Notes under the pieces: model-generated
Seen by the model: the letters and a program-made list of their open reading frames with translations, nothing else
Told to the model about the DNA's origin: nothing
The model's database searches: none
Part shown: positions 37,018 through 46,113 of the stretch, one piece after another
Layout: the number at the start of each line of letters is the position of its first letter
Numbering within the stretch: the stretch's first letter is position 1
Assembly: GCA_964482235.1 (NCBI GenBank)
Contig: CAYZWU010000005.1
Location: forward strand, 124,001-188,000
DNA: 64,000 bases
Source: CAYZWU01 sp964482235
GTDB lineage: Bacteria > Planctomycetota > B15-G4 > CAYZWU01
Direction of reading: 5' to 3'
Made by a program: the position numbers and the translations under genes

Positions 37018-39852
37018 ATGAAACGAACGATCCTGCTCTTCCTGCTTACCCTGGTCGCGGTGGTCGGCAAGGGGCAAACCTCCGCCGCTCCGCGCGAATC
37101 CGACCTGCTGCCGGAGAATCTCCGCTGCGAGTACCGGAAGGATCCGCTCGGCATCGACTCGAGGAACCCGAGATTGAGCTGGACCCTGAGCTCCCGATCG
37201 CGCGGCCAGCACCAGACGGCCTATCGCATCCTCGTCTCCTCGACCGAGGCGGCGCTCGCGCGCGATGAAGGCGACCTCTGGGACAGCGGAAAGGTCGACT
37301 CGAACCGATCGCTGCAGATCGTCTACAAGGGCAAGCCGCTGTCGAGCGGCCTCGCCTGCTTCTGGAAGGTCCGCGTCTGGGATGTGAAGAAAGCCCCCAC
37401 CCGATGGAGCAAGCCGGGCCGGTGGGAGATGGGACTTCTCGAACCGGGCGACTGGACAGGCTGCTGGATCAACGACGGCAGGCCGGTCGCGGAGAAGGAG
37501 GCGGACCTTTATGAAGACGATCCCGCACCGCTGTTCCGAAGACCCTTCTCCCTGAAGGAAAAGGCCGTGCAGGCCCGGCTGCACATCAGCGGCCTGGGCT
37601 ACTGCGATGCCTCGCTCAACGGACAACCCGTGGGACGCAGGGTGCTCGATCCGGGCTGGACCGCCTATGACAAGCGGATCTTCTACAGCACATACGACGT
37701 GACCTCCCTGCTCGACAAGGGGGAGAACGTGCTGGGTGTGACGCTGGGCAACGGCTGGTACAACCCTCTCCCGCTCAGAATGTGGGGGCATCTCGACCTG
37801 CGCAAGCATCTGACCTGCGGCCGTCCGCGCTTCATCGCGCAGCTCGAGATCGAGCTCCTCGACGGAACGCGCCTCTCGATCGCCAGCGACGAGTCGTGGA
37901 AGGTCACTGGCGGACCGCTCCTCAGGAACAACATCTACCTCGGCGAGATCCATGACGCCCGGAAGGAGATCGACGGGTGGGACCGGCCTCGATTCGACGA
38001 TTCGGAGTGGCGGTCCGCGGCAAGGGCGGCCGAACCGGTCGGCCCGCTCCAGGCGCAGCCCCAGCCTGCCGTCGAGGCGACAAAGGAACTGAAGTCGATC
38101 GCCCTGTCCGAGCCCGAACCCGGCGTCTACATCTTCGACATGGGCCAGAACTTTTCCGGCTGGGTTCGCCTGAAGTTCACGCTACCTGCCGGGACGCGGT
38201 TGAAGCTTCGCTACGGCGAGCTCCTACGCGACAACGGTACGCTGAACCCCTTGACCAGCGTATGCGGACAGATCAAGGGAGGCAAGAGAGCAGAGGGCAA
38301 CGAATCGGCCGAGACTTCCTGGCCGCCGCCCGTGGCCTGGCAGGAGGACGTGGTCATCGCAAGCGGCGGCGGCGAGGAGACCTGGACCCCGCGGTTCACC
38401 TTTCATGCCTTTCGCTACGTGGAGGTGACGGGATTTCCCGAAAGGCCGGGGCTCGACGCGGTGACCGGCCTCAGGCTCAACGCGGCCGTGGAGGATGCCG
38501 GCTCCTTTGCCTGCTCCGATGAGATGCTGAACACGATCCAGCTCATGTGCCGCCGGACCTTCCTCTCCAACCTGTTCAGCGTGCAGTCCGACTGCCCCCA
38601 CCGCGAGCGTTTCGGCTACGGCGGCGACATCGTGGCGACCTGCGACGCCTTCATGCTCAACTTCGACATGGCGGCCTTCTACGCCAAGACGGTGCGCGAC
38701 TGGGCCGATGCCGCTCGGGGAGACGGCATGCTCACCGACACCGCGCCCTTCGTGGGCATCCAGTACTGCGGAGTCGGCTGGGCCATGGTTCATCCCCTTC
38801 TGCTGAACAAGCTCTATCAGTATCACGGCGACTCCCGCCTGATCGAGGAGCAGTACGACGTGTCGCGCCGCTGGCTCGACCTGGTCGCTGCCGAGAACAA
38901 GGACAGGATCGTCAAGAAGGGGCTGAGTGATCACGAGGGCCTGGAACCAAGCCCCTCCGGACCGATGGTGACGCCCCTCTACAAGGAGAGCGCGCGTCTC
39001 GTCGCGCGGCTCGCCTCGATCACTGGACGTGGCGACGACGCGGCGAAGTATTCCCGTCTCGCTGACTCGATACGTCAGGCCTACCTCGATAGATTCCAGG
39101 TCGCGGAAACGGGCAGGTTCGGTCCGGGCACGCAGGCCGGCCAGGCCTTCGCGATCCACCTGGGAATGACTCCCATGGAGGAAAGGGATGTCGCGGTCCG
39201 CTTTCTTCTCGAGAAGATCGGCGAGCGCGACGGCCATCTCTCGACCGGGATCCTGGGAACGAAGTACATGCTCGACCTGCTCTCCCGCGAGGGGTACGCC
39301 TCGACGGTGTTTCGCATGGTGACGAAGAAGACCTTCCCGGGCTGGGGCTTCATGCTGGAGAACGGCGCCACCACCCTCTGGGAGCACTGGGCGCTCAGCG
39401 ACAACACCTTCTCGCACAACCATCCGATGTTCGGCTCGGTGAGCGAGTGGTTCTACTCCTGGCTCGGAGGCATCCAGCCTCACCCGGAGGCCGTGGGTTT
39501 CGATCGCATCGTCATCCGGCCGCAGATCATCGACGAGCTCGACTGGGTAAAGGCGTCGCATCGCTCCGCCCGCGGCCCGATCGTCTGCAGCTGGAAGCGG
39601 TTCGGCGGGAAAGTGGCGATCGAGGTTTCCCTTCCGCCCAACACGAGCACCACCGCTCACCTGCCCGTACGGCGTTTGGAGGATGTGCGGGAAACGGGTC
39701 GGGACGGTGAGGACAGTGATCTTCCTCTTCTCGAGGCCGAAGGAGTCCGTGCCGCCAGGATGGTCGGACGCGAGGCAATCATCGATCTGGAGCCGGGCCG
39801 TTATCGCTTCGTGTTCAGCCGGCTGTCAGACGAGATCGAGGAAGAGCGTTGA
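37018..39852 (+). CDS. GH78 alpha-L-rhamnosidase
   Basis: A 944-residue exported enzyme. The ATG at 37018 has GAGGAA about eight bases upstream and starts a signal peptide (MKRTILLFLLTLVAVVG); an ATG at 36967 has none. Domains follow the GH78 plan: an N-terminal Ig-like domain (about 30-150: LRCEYRKDPLGIDSRNPRLS), the Bac_rhamnosid_N jelly-roll (about 170-340, with LHISGLGYCDASLNGQPVG), a concanavalin-like domain (IFDMGQNFSGWVRLKF), the (alpha/alpha)6 catalytic domain (QSDCPHRERFGYGGD, the general acid/base region) and a C-terminal beta-sandwich (VGFDRIVIRPQ). It releases alpha-linked L-rhamnose from glycans or glycosides. It fits the RhaT transporter encoded at 21.6 kb. Confidence 0.93.
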   Translation: MKRTILLFLLTLVAVVGKGQTSAAPRESDLLPENLRCEYRKDPLGIDSRNPRLSWTLSSRSRGQHQTAYRILVSSTEAALARDEGDLWDSGKVDSNRSLQIVYKGKPLSSGLACFWKVRVWDVKKAPTRWSKPGRWEMGLLEPGDWTGCWINDGRPVAEKEADLYEDDPAPLFRRPFSLKEKAVQARLHISGLGYCDASLNGQPVGRRVLDPGWTAYDKRIFYSTYDVTSLLDKGENVLGVTLGNGWYNPLPLRMWGHLDLRKHLTCGRPRFIAQLEIELLDGTRLSIASDESWKVTGGPLLRNNIYLGEIHDARKEIDGWDRPRFDDSEWRSAARAAEPVGPLQAQPQPAVEATKELKSIALSEPEPGVYIFDMGQNFSGWVRLKFTLPAGTRLKLRYGELLRDNGTLNPLTSVCGQIKGGKRAEGNESAETSWPPPVAWQEDVVIASGGGEETWTPRFTFHAFRYVEVTGFPERPGLDAVTGLRLNAAVEDAGSFACSDEMLNTIQLMCRRTFLSNLFSVQSDCPHRERFGYGGDIVATCDAFMLNFDMAAFYAKTVRDWADAARGDGMLTDTAPFVGIQYCGVGWAMVHPLLLNKLYQYHGDSRLIEEQYDVSRRWLDLVAAENKDRIVKKGLSDHEGLEPSPSGPMVTPLYKESARLVARLASITGRGDDAAKYSRLADSIRQAYLDRFQVAETGRFGPGTQAGQAFAIHLGMTPMEERDVAVRFLLEKIGERDGHLSTGILGTKYMLDLLSREGYASTVFRMVTKKTFPGWGFMLENGATTLWEHWALSDNTFSHNHPMFGSVSEWFYSWLGGIQPHPEAVGFDRIVIRPQIIDELDWVKASHRSARGPIVCSWKRFGGKVAIEVSLPPNTSTTAHLPVRRLEDVRETGRDGEDSDLPLLEAEGVRAARMVGREAIIDLEPGRYRFVFSRLSDEIEEER

Positions 39853-39855
39853 AAG

Positions 39856-39881
39856 GCGAGGTTCATCGACCTTCCCCTCGC
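39856..39881. terminator. Hairpin between convergent GH78 and cytochrome genes
   Basis: GCGAGG at 39856-39861 pairs with CCTCGC at 39876-39881 across a 14-base loop, in the 30-base gap between convergent genes. The short stem and absence of a T-run make the terminator role tentative. Confidence 0.3.
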
Positions 39882-39882
39882 G

Positions 39883-42800
39883 TCACCGCGGCGGCCTCGG
39901 CTCGTGCCAGAGGGAGCGCCAGTACGCCTCGTCCGTCAGGTAGGGATCGACGAGCTCCCCTCCGGGCCGCCTGACCGGCTCGACGCCGTAGCGCCGAATC
40001 TCGCGGAGGTAGGCTTCCCGGGGCTGGAAGCCCGGCATGTCGAACCGCTTGATCTTCTCGAGGTATTGCCTTCCTGCCGAGACCATCTGCAGCAGCGCCT
40101 GGTAGTCGGGATCGTTCGTGTCTGCGAACACGATCGCACTCTCCCCCTTCGAGCCGCAGAGCTCGAATCCGCCGGCCGAACGCGAAAGAGGCGCCAGGAG
40201 GAGCAAGGACTTCTCCGGCCTGGTGAGGTTGAAGAGGATGTGGCGGCTCATGCGCTGGCGCGGATCGTCCAGGCTGAACCTCCAGAACGAGAGGCCGATC
40301 TCGTCGGCCATCGCCCTGGGGAGCGCCGTCTTGCCCTGGTGACAGCTCGCGCACCGTCTCTTGATCACCTCGTGCCCCTTCCGGGTGCTCGGCCAGCCGA
40401 AATCCGTGTGAACCTGGATGTTCTCGGCGTAGCCGCCGATCGATCCGCAGCCGAGAGCGGCATAGGTCCCGGGGTACGGCGCCCCCGTCTCGATCCAGAG
40501 GCGCATCATCTTCTTCTCATGGGCCGTTGCACGGACGTCGTGGTGTCCCTTGTCGAGCATCGGCAGGATGCGGCTCGCCGAGGATCCGATCGCGCGAGGC
40601 GGATAGTTGCTCTTCGCCAGGTTGCGGCCGTCTGAGAAGAGGCGCTTGACTGTCATGGTGTAGTAGGCGTGGGAGAACATCGGCCCGCGATCGCCGGTGA
40701 GGATCACGCGGCCGGCGTAGGGCCCGCCCGCTGCCGTTTCCTCGTAGCCGTGGCAGGCGACGCAGTGACGATCGAGGATCGGCTGGATGTCGCGGGGGAA
40801 GTCGAAGACCTCCGGGCAGTCGGCGATCGGCTCGATCCGGCTCGGCGGGCGGCGGGCCGCTTCGGGCCTGCCGGGTCGGGCAAAGGCTTCGGTCCTCGAT
40901 TCGTGGCAGCCGATGCACCCGGTCGTTTCACCGGGCTGCACGGTGAGAAAGCTCTGCATCCGCTTCACGGCCAGATCGTTCTCGTCGAGGGCGACGAAGA
41001 AGAGCCCGCGCAAGGCGGGCAGCTCGACGTGCGCCGAGCCGTCGGCTTCCACGGGCACGGTTCCGAGGATGCGCTCGAGGGTGAAGGAGCCGCCGTACGT
41101 GAGAGGATCCATCCCCCCGGTGAAGTTGATCGGCTTGGGAAGCGTCTCGAGAACGAGGAGCTTCTTGATCTCGCCGCGGCGGACTCCGGCCATGTTCCGC
41201 CCCTTGTAGACGTCGGCCAGTATCACCCGGCCGTTTCTCTCCGTCCCGTTGGAACGGACCGGCACGACGTGCTCCCTTTCGCGGGGCATCACGGGCCGTG
41301 GCTCATGACACTGATAGCCTTCCTTGATGTCCGCCTCGGGCAGGCGGAAGAGCGGGGACGTGCGGCCATGCCCGTCCATGACCTGGATCTCCACGCCCGA
41401 CGCGACAAGGAAGGATTCTTCATCGAAGGCCCATGGATCGCGGAACCTGTTCTCGCGCGACACGTAGCGGGCGCTCGAGCGGTCGTCCGGACCGTTGCCC
41501 GGATCGAGAATCACGATCGCGCCGTCATGCTCCCGCATGCCATGCCCCGGCGAGAAGATTGCCGCCACCTTGCGCGATGCCGGAACAGGCTTGGCATCGA
41601 TCATCACGATGCCGGGATGGTGGTTTCCGTAGAAGACCATCTGACCGGAGCCGTCCGGATTGGCGGTCCAGAGGTGGTGGTAGTCGACCTGCGAGCGGTC
41701 GACGTACTCCCAGCGCTGGTAGAGGAGCCGGCCGTCGGGAAGGACCCACGGCGTGTTGTCGTGCTCGATGTTGGCCGAGATCGGCTCGATCGCGCTGCCG
41801 TCGGCGTTCATCCGGTGGAGAGTGGCCACCTGCGTGACCCAGCAGTTGACCCAGCGCTTGGCCCGTGTCGAGACGAAGACGATCCCCCCGTCAGGCAGCC
41901 AGCACGGTTCGAAGTCGTCATACTCTCCATCGGTCAGCTGCACGAGGTCCGTCCCGTCGGTCCGGATCGTGTAGAGGTGATAATGCTCGCCGTTCTCCCG
42001 CCGCCAGGAGAAGAGGATCGTTACGCCGTCGTAGTGGAGTACGGGATCCCGCACGCCGCCTTCCGGGTCGTCGATGAGATACGTCACCTCGCCTGTCCCG
42101 ATGTCGAGCTTGCCGAGCTTGCCGCCCATCCGGTATGTCACGCGCTTGCCGGCATGGGTGTGGACAGGTTTGTAATGAGGCTTCTCGAGCTTGCTGTCCG
42201 AGTAGTAGCTGATGTTGGCGTACCAGTGCGAGTCCGACCCGCACTTGCGGACGGCGAACACGATCTCGTCGACGGCCGCCATCGGGCCGTCAAGGATCGG
42301 CCCGGCGATGTTCAAGGGCTTGATGGGAAGAGGCTGCGCCACATTGCGCAGCGCCACGTAGTCGTAGACGATCCAGCTCTCGTCTTCCAGACGGATCGAC
42401 AGCTCGTTCATGCCCTGCCGCACGTACCCGGCCGGAATGGTGAAGACGATGCTCTGCGGCCGCCTGGGTACCGCGGGCGCGAACACCGAATCGCTTTCGC
42501 CCGCCGGCGCCAGGCGATGGGGCAGATCGTGCCCGTTCATCGAAACCACGACCCGGGAGCGCTCCTTCGGATGAGCGCCCGCGATTCCGATCACCAGGTA
42601 GAGCGGAGACTCGCGCTTCTCCCGGCAGGGGAAGGTCACGCCGAAGGTGTGCACCCGCGAGCCGGCCCACCTGTCGCGCGGAGCCGGGTGGATGAATGGC
42701 CAGTCGATCGCCTTGCTGCGACCGACGGCATAGACAACGGGCTCGGAGAAGACCGTGTTGAACTGCGCATAGCCCTCGCGAACCAGACCGAACTCCGTGG

Positions 42801-42978
42801 CCGTCGCATCGGCTTTCCCGATGCAGAAGATCGTGTCGTCGCCGGCCGGTTGCGGAGACTCTGCAACAGGAGCTCCGTCTGAATCCCTGGAAGAGGGGAC
42901 TGTCCCATGACCTTCGGCGACACTTCCGAGGAGAAGGAATATGAAGAGTATTTCCGGTACGGGCGTCCTGTTCATCAT
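39883..42978 (-). CDS. Triheme c-type cytochrome with PD40 propeller, hydrazine-synthase-alpha-like
   Basis: A 1031-residue exported protein; two adjacent ATGs (42978 and 42975) are possible and no strong ribosome site decides. An N-terminal lectin-like beta-sandwich (about 80-210) resembles the CBM-like domain of rhamnogalacturonan lyases (VVSMNGHDLPHRL). A PD40/TolB-type propeller follows (about 240-560: HLYTIRTDGTDLVQLTDGEY, HRMNADGSAIEP). A hydrazine-synthase-alpha-like middle region ends in a cytochrome part with haem motifs at Cys688 (CIGCH), Cys739 (CVACH) and Cys876 (CASCH). Proteins of this plan are common in Planctomycetota outside anammox bacteria and their reaction is unknown. The sugar-binding N-terminus and glycosidase neighbours suggest a redox step on carbohydrates. 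Confidence 0.85.
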   Translation of the reverse strand: MMNRTPVPEILFIFLLLGSVAEGHGTVPSSRDSDGAPVAESPQPAGDDTIFCIGKADATATEFGLVREGYAQFNTVFSEPVVYAVGRSKAIDWPFIHPAPRDRWAGSRVHTFGVTFPCREKRESPLYLVIGIAGAHPKERSRVVVSMNGHDLPHRLAPAGESDSVFAPAVPRRPQSIVFTIPAGYVRQGMNELSIRLEDESWIVYDYVALRNVAQPLPIKPLNIAGPILDGPMAAVDEIVFAVRKCGSDSHWYANISYYSDSKLEKPHYKPVHTHAGKRVTYRMGGKLGKLDIGTGEVTYLIDDPEGGVRDPVLHYDGVTILFSWRRENGEHYHLYTIRTDGTDLVQLTDGEYDDFEPCWLPDGGIVFVSTRAKRWVNCWVTQVATLHRMNADGSAIEPISANIEHDNTPWVLPDGRLLYQRWEYVDRSQVDYHHLWTANPDGSGQMVFYGNHHPGIVMIDAKPVPASRKVAAIFSPGHGMREHDGAIVILDPGNGPDDRSSARYVSRENRFRDPWAFDEESFLVASGVEIQVMDGHGRTSPLFRLPEADIKEGYQCHEPRPVMPREREHVVPVRSNGTERNGRVILADVYKGRNMAGVRRGEIKKLLVLETLPKPINFTGGMDPLTYGGSFTLERILGTVPVEADGSAHVELPALRGLFFVALDENDLAVKRMQSFLTVQPGETTGCIGCHESRTEAFARPGRPEAARRPPSRIEPIADCPEVFDFPRDIQPILDRHCVACHGYEETAAGGPYAGRVILTGDRGPMFSHAYYTMTVKRLFSDGRNLAKSNYPPRAIGSSASRILPMLDKGHHDVRATAHEKKMMRLWIETGAPYPGTYAALGCGSIGGYAENIQVHTDFGWPSTRKGHEVIKRRCASCHQGKTALPRAMADEIGLSFWRFSLDDPRQRMSRHILFNLTRPEKSLLLLAPLSRSAGGFELCGSKGESAIVFADTNDPDYQALLQMVSAGRQYLEKIKRFDMPGFQPREAYLREIRRYGVEPVRRPGGELVDPYLTDEAYWRSLWHEPRPPR

Positions 42979-43080
42979 GGCTTCAAGGAAAGTGTAAGAG
43001 ATTCGGGGACATTGGAAACTCAAAAAATCCTCTTCCCGGAAGAACCGGCGGCCGGTATCCAGGGTGGCTATCCCGGCGAG

Positions 43081-45486
43081 TCACTCGAGCTCGAATGGAC
43101 AATCGTCCGGCACTTCGGGTTCTTGACCTTCGCCTGTCTTGTCGGGGGCTCGCGATGCGGTCCCCAGCCCGGCCGGCAAAACGAGCCGGCCGGCGCCGTC
43201 AAGGTAGTGGACCTCGAAGGTACCGTCGGGCTTGTCCACGATCAGGCGATCGCCCTGGATTCGCCACGTGAAGCCTCTCCAGGCGTCGGAGCGCTTGTTG
43301 TCGATGTAAAGATGCGCCTTGCCGTCAGGGAGAAAGCGCCGTTCGTAGGCGTTCCCTTGATAGGTGTACTGCCAGACGCCGCCGCCCTCGAAAGCGGTTC
43401 TCGCTGCTTTCACGCGAGCCGCTTCACGCTCGGCGCAGGCTTTCCGGTAGCCGCCGGCATCGTGGATCGGCGCATCGGGAACAGCAGCCGCCTCGAACAC
43501 CAGCACCTCGAAGGGCTCGAGCTCGATGCGATGCGATTCGATCGCCGAACAACGAATCCCGTCGATCCGCTGCTTCGGGCGTGGAGAGGTCAAGGTGTAG
43601 TCGGTGAGATACCGATCAAGCAGCTCCAGGTCGCGGGCCAGCTCCAGATCGAAGAAGCCGGGCCTGTCCGCCGGATTGCGCAGGACGACGATGCCGCCGC
43701 GCGGTTGCCAGGACGCCCAGCCGTAGACGTCGCCCGAGGCCGGATCGCCGCCGAGCCAGTGCGTATCGACCAGCACGTCGCTCGAGGCTCGCGACCAGCT
43801 TGCCGCCGCTGCCAGCTCGTCCCACATCGCCTCTGTCAGGAGGTGCGGGCTGATGTAGAGCTCCTGAAGATTCGTGCCCGAACCGAAGAAAGTCCAGATC
43901 TCGTCGGCCACCGAACTCTCCTCGCGGTCCATCTTCGCCGGATTGCTCCGCTCGCCGATGCACGGACCGTGAAGCATCAGCGAGTTGAGAGGATACAACG
44001 GCCCCCACCGGACGATGCAGCGGTAGCAGAACATGTCGCGATAGGTGATCCACTGCCGGCGTCCGCTCCCCGATCCGTGAAAGCCGGTGTCGCCGCCCTG
44101 CCGCCAGATCGAATCGGCATGGAGCGTCCAGAAGGGGCTGGCCCAGGTCCCGACCGTGGCGCTGATGAACAGATCCGGATTTTCTTCGCGGAGCTCGCGG
44201 GTGAGGGCCAGCAGGTTGTCGACGTCGTCGGCCAGCTCGCCCGCCGCTCCGGTGCCGCCTCCGCTGCCCATGCCGTCGAACTTGAAGAACACCACGTTGT
44301 GGCGGCGCATCATCTCCAGGCAGACGTCGCGAAAGGCGGCTCGATACTTCGGTCCGGCCATGGAGAAGCCGTTCCGGTTCGTTTCATAGCCCTTCGACTT
44401 GCCGTAGGCGATGCGCTTCCGTTTCGGTTCGCCGTAGCCGCCCCACGGCGACATCCAGACTCCCTGCGCCGCACCGTACCTGGCGGCTGTCCTGTCGAGA
44501 TCCCTGAAGCCCCGGGGGAAGTCGCTGTGAAAGCCCCACAGCGAGTCGAAGTCGTCCCAGCCGTCGTCCCACACGAAGGCGTCGATCTTCACGCCGCGCT
44601 TCTGCACCAGCTCGCGTCCGAAAAGGTCGATCGTTGCCAGGCACTCGGCCTCGGTCATGTGGTTGTCCGGGCGGGCGATGTTCAGGTGGTACCAGCTGTT
44701 GTAATGCAGGAACGGACGGTAGGGATGGGCCCGGCGCCACTCCAGGTAGTCCAGGAAGCCGCGCCGCAGCTGGCCCGGCTCGACGGCGCCGAACACGGCC
44801 GTGTACCGCCACGTCTGCGCCTTCTTCAGAACGTTGCCCCGGGGCAGGCTGCAGATCACCCGCGAATCCCTGCTCACGATGTTTCCGGCCAGGGGATGCT
44901 CGACAGCCATGAATATGTCGCCGCAGACGACGACCGAGCCGGCGACCTGCCCGACCTGCTTCGCTCCGTCGAGGCGCGCATCCACGAACACCAGTTCCTT
45001 GATCACCCTGTCACGCCGGGCGGTCACTGCGAGAGATTGAACGAGGTAGTTCGCCCTGTCGCGCAGCTCGGCCGACCAGACGATATCCAGCCCGGACGCC
45101 TCGTCGCAAAAGGCGGCTGTCAGTCGATAACCGGCAAGACGTCTTTCGGCGGGCAGGCCCTGGGGATCGCTCGAAACCCTGTCGAGGCGAACTGGCTTCA
45201 CCGGGCTCATGCTGGCAAGATCGATTATCCTCTCATCCTCCAGCACGATCCGGGGCATGAATCCGCCGGTCAGGTGCAGGCTCTGCTTCGTTGCATGGTT
45301 CGTGAAGGTCATCGAAAGGAAATGCCCGCCTTCCTTCTGCCAGACGGCTCGAACACCATTGTTGGACAGTTCGAGACGATCTTCGGCCGCGGCTCCATGC
45401 GCCTCGTCTTCGGCGGCCGAGGCGATGGGATCCCGAATCAGCACGATCAAGACGGTCAGGATGATCGAGAAGAGATACAGCCGCAT
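43081..45486 (-). CDS. Alpha-galactosidase-like glycoside hydrolase (GH-D clan type)
   Basis: An 801-residue exported protein. The ATG at 45486 has AAAGGA upstream and begins a signal peptide (MRLYLFSIILTVLIVLI). An N-terminal beta-supersandwich (about 40-260) precedes a TIM-barrel with FLHYNSWYHL, KIDAFVWDDGWDDFDSLWGF, GVWMSPWGGYG and NVVFFKFDGMGSG. The last is the position of the nucleophile Asp in GH27/GH36/GH31-type enzymes. A C-terminal domain (about 700-801) has a small beta-barrel ending (WRIQGDRLIVDKPDGTFEVH). It is likely to act on alpha-galactosides or alpha-N-acetylgalactosaminides; the precise family is uncertain. Confidence 0.8.
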   Translation of the reverse strand: MRLYLFSIILTVLIVLIRDPIASAAEDEAHGAAAEDRLELSNNGVRAVWQKEGGHFLSMTFTNHATKQSLHLTGGFMPRIVLEDERIIDLASMSPVKPVRLDRVSSDPQGLPAERRLAGYRLTAAFCDEASGLDIVWSAELRDRANYLVQSLAVTARRDRVIKELVFVDARLDGAKQVGQVAGSVVVCGDIFMAVEHPLAGNIVSRDSRVICSLPRGNVLKKAQTWRYTAVFGAVEPGQLRRGFLDYLEWRRAHPYRPFLHYNSWYHLNIARPDNHMTEAECLATIDLFGRELVQKRGVKIDAFVWDDGWDDFDSLWGFHSDFPRGFRDLDRTAARYGAAQGVWMSPWGGYGEPKRKRIAYGKSKGYETNRNGFSMAGPKYRAAFRDVCLEMMRRHNVVFFKFDGMGSGGGTGAAGELADDVDNLLALTRELREENPDLFISATVGTWASPFWTLHADSIWRQGGDTGFHGSGSGRRQWITYRDMFCYRCIVRWGPLYPLNSLMLHGPCIGERSNPAKMDREESSVADEIWTFFGSGTNLQELYISPHLLTEAMWDELAAAASWSRASSDVLVDTHWLGGDPASGDVYGWASWQPRGGIVVLRNPADRPGFFDLELARDLELLDRYLTDYTLTSPRPKQRIDGIRCSAIESHRIELEPFEVLVFEAAAVPDAPIHDAGGYRKACAEREAARVKAARTAFEGGGVWQYTYQGNAYERRFLPDGKAHLYIDNKRSDAWRGFTWRIQGDRLIVDKPDGTFEVHYLDGAGRLVLPAGLGTASRAPDKTGEGQEPEVPDDCPFELE

Positions 45487-46113
45487 TGGGAGTCCTTTCA
45501 GCTGTTCGACAATAGCTGGGATCTTCCGTCGCACGATTATAACGCCCTATCTTCCGCTGAACCATGAGTCGCCACGGCTTTCGGCTGGTTGTATAGCCGG
45601 ACTCTGCGTTATAGAACCCCCGGTTTTCCGAACTTTCACTGTCATTGATGTGCGGAGTGCATAATGAACTCCTGTCTCCGGCTTCTTGTTTTCGTCGCTC
45701 TTGCTGCCGCATGCCTGCCGCATCTCGGCGGCGCGCAGGCGCAGGATCGAAACCGAGCCTGCCGCATGGAGTGGCGGCAAGATGGACGGACCCTGGCCAG
45801 CCCCGATACGTTCGCGACCGAGACGAAAGGCCCTTCCCAGAAGGAGTTCGCCAATGGTCCGCACCACCCACGGACTCACCGCAGCCTCAGGAACTTCGAT
45901 TACGGGCTGGTCGTCATGGTGGGCCTTTTTCCGCGGCTTCAGCCGGAAGGATCTCGATCAGCTCTCGTGCGGATCAACAACCCAGCCTGAACAGAGCCCA
46001 TGAAAGAGATGCCCAAAAAACGGTTCAAAGGGACCTGAAAAAAACATATCATCCCTACCAATAACCTAGGATTCTGATTTCAAGAAGCGGAGCTCGCCTC
46101 CGGGAGATGAACA
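45487..46113. other. Sparse region between GH-D-like and methyltransferase genes
   Basis: These 627 bases are unusually gene-poor. They contain only one doubtful small frame (45664-45990, listed separately) and AT-rich stretches at about 46010-46075 that may hold the promoter of the methyltransferase gene. No repeat or transposon end is visible. Remnants of a deleted gene are possible. Confidence 0.5.
45664..45990 (+). CDS. Doubtful small secreted protein or gene remnant
   Basis: A 108-residue frame with a good signal peptide (MNSCLRLLVFVALAAACLPH, then LGGAQA). The downstream part has no recognisable fold and an odd composition. No clear ribosome site precedes it. It may be the 5' stump of a deleted exported protein whose body has been lost, in line with the broken sulfatase nearby. 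Confidence 0.3.
   Translation: MNSCLRLLVFVALAAACLPHLGGAQAQDRNRACRMEWRQDGRTLASPDTFATETKGPSQKEFANGPHHPRTHRSLRNFDYGLVVMVGLFPRLQPEGSRSALVRINNPA

Noticed and set aside
39883..42978. True hydrazine synthase and anammox metabolism
   Set aside because: No hzsBC partners or other anammox genes are nearby, and this protein type is common in non-anammox bacteria.
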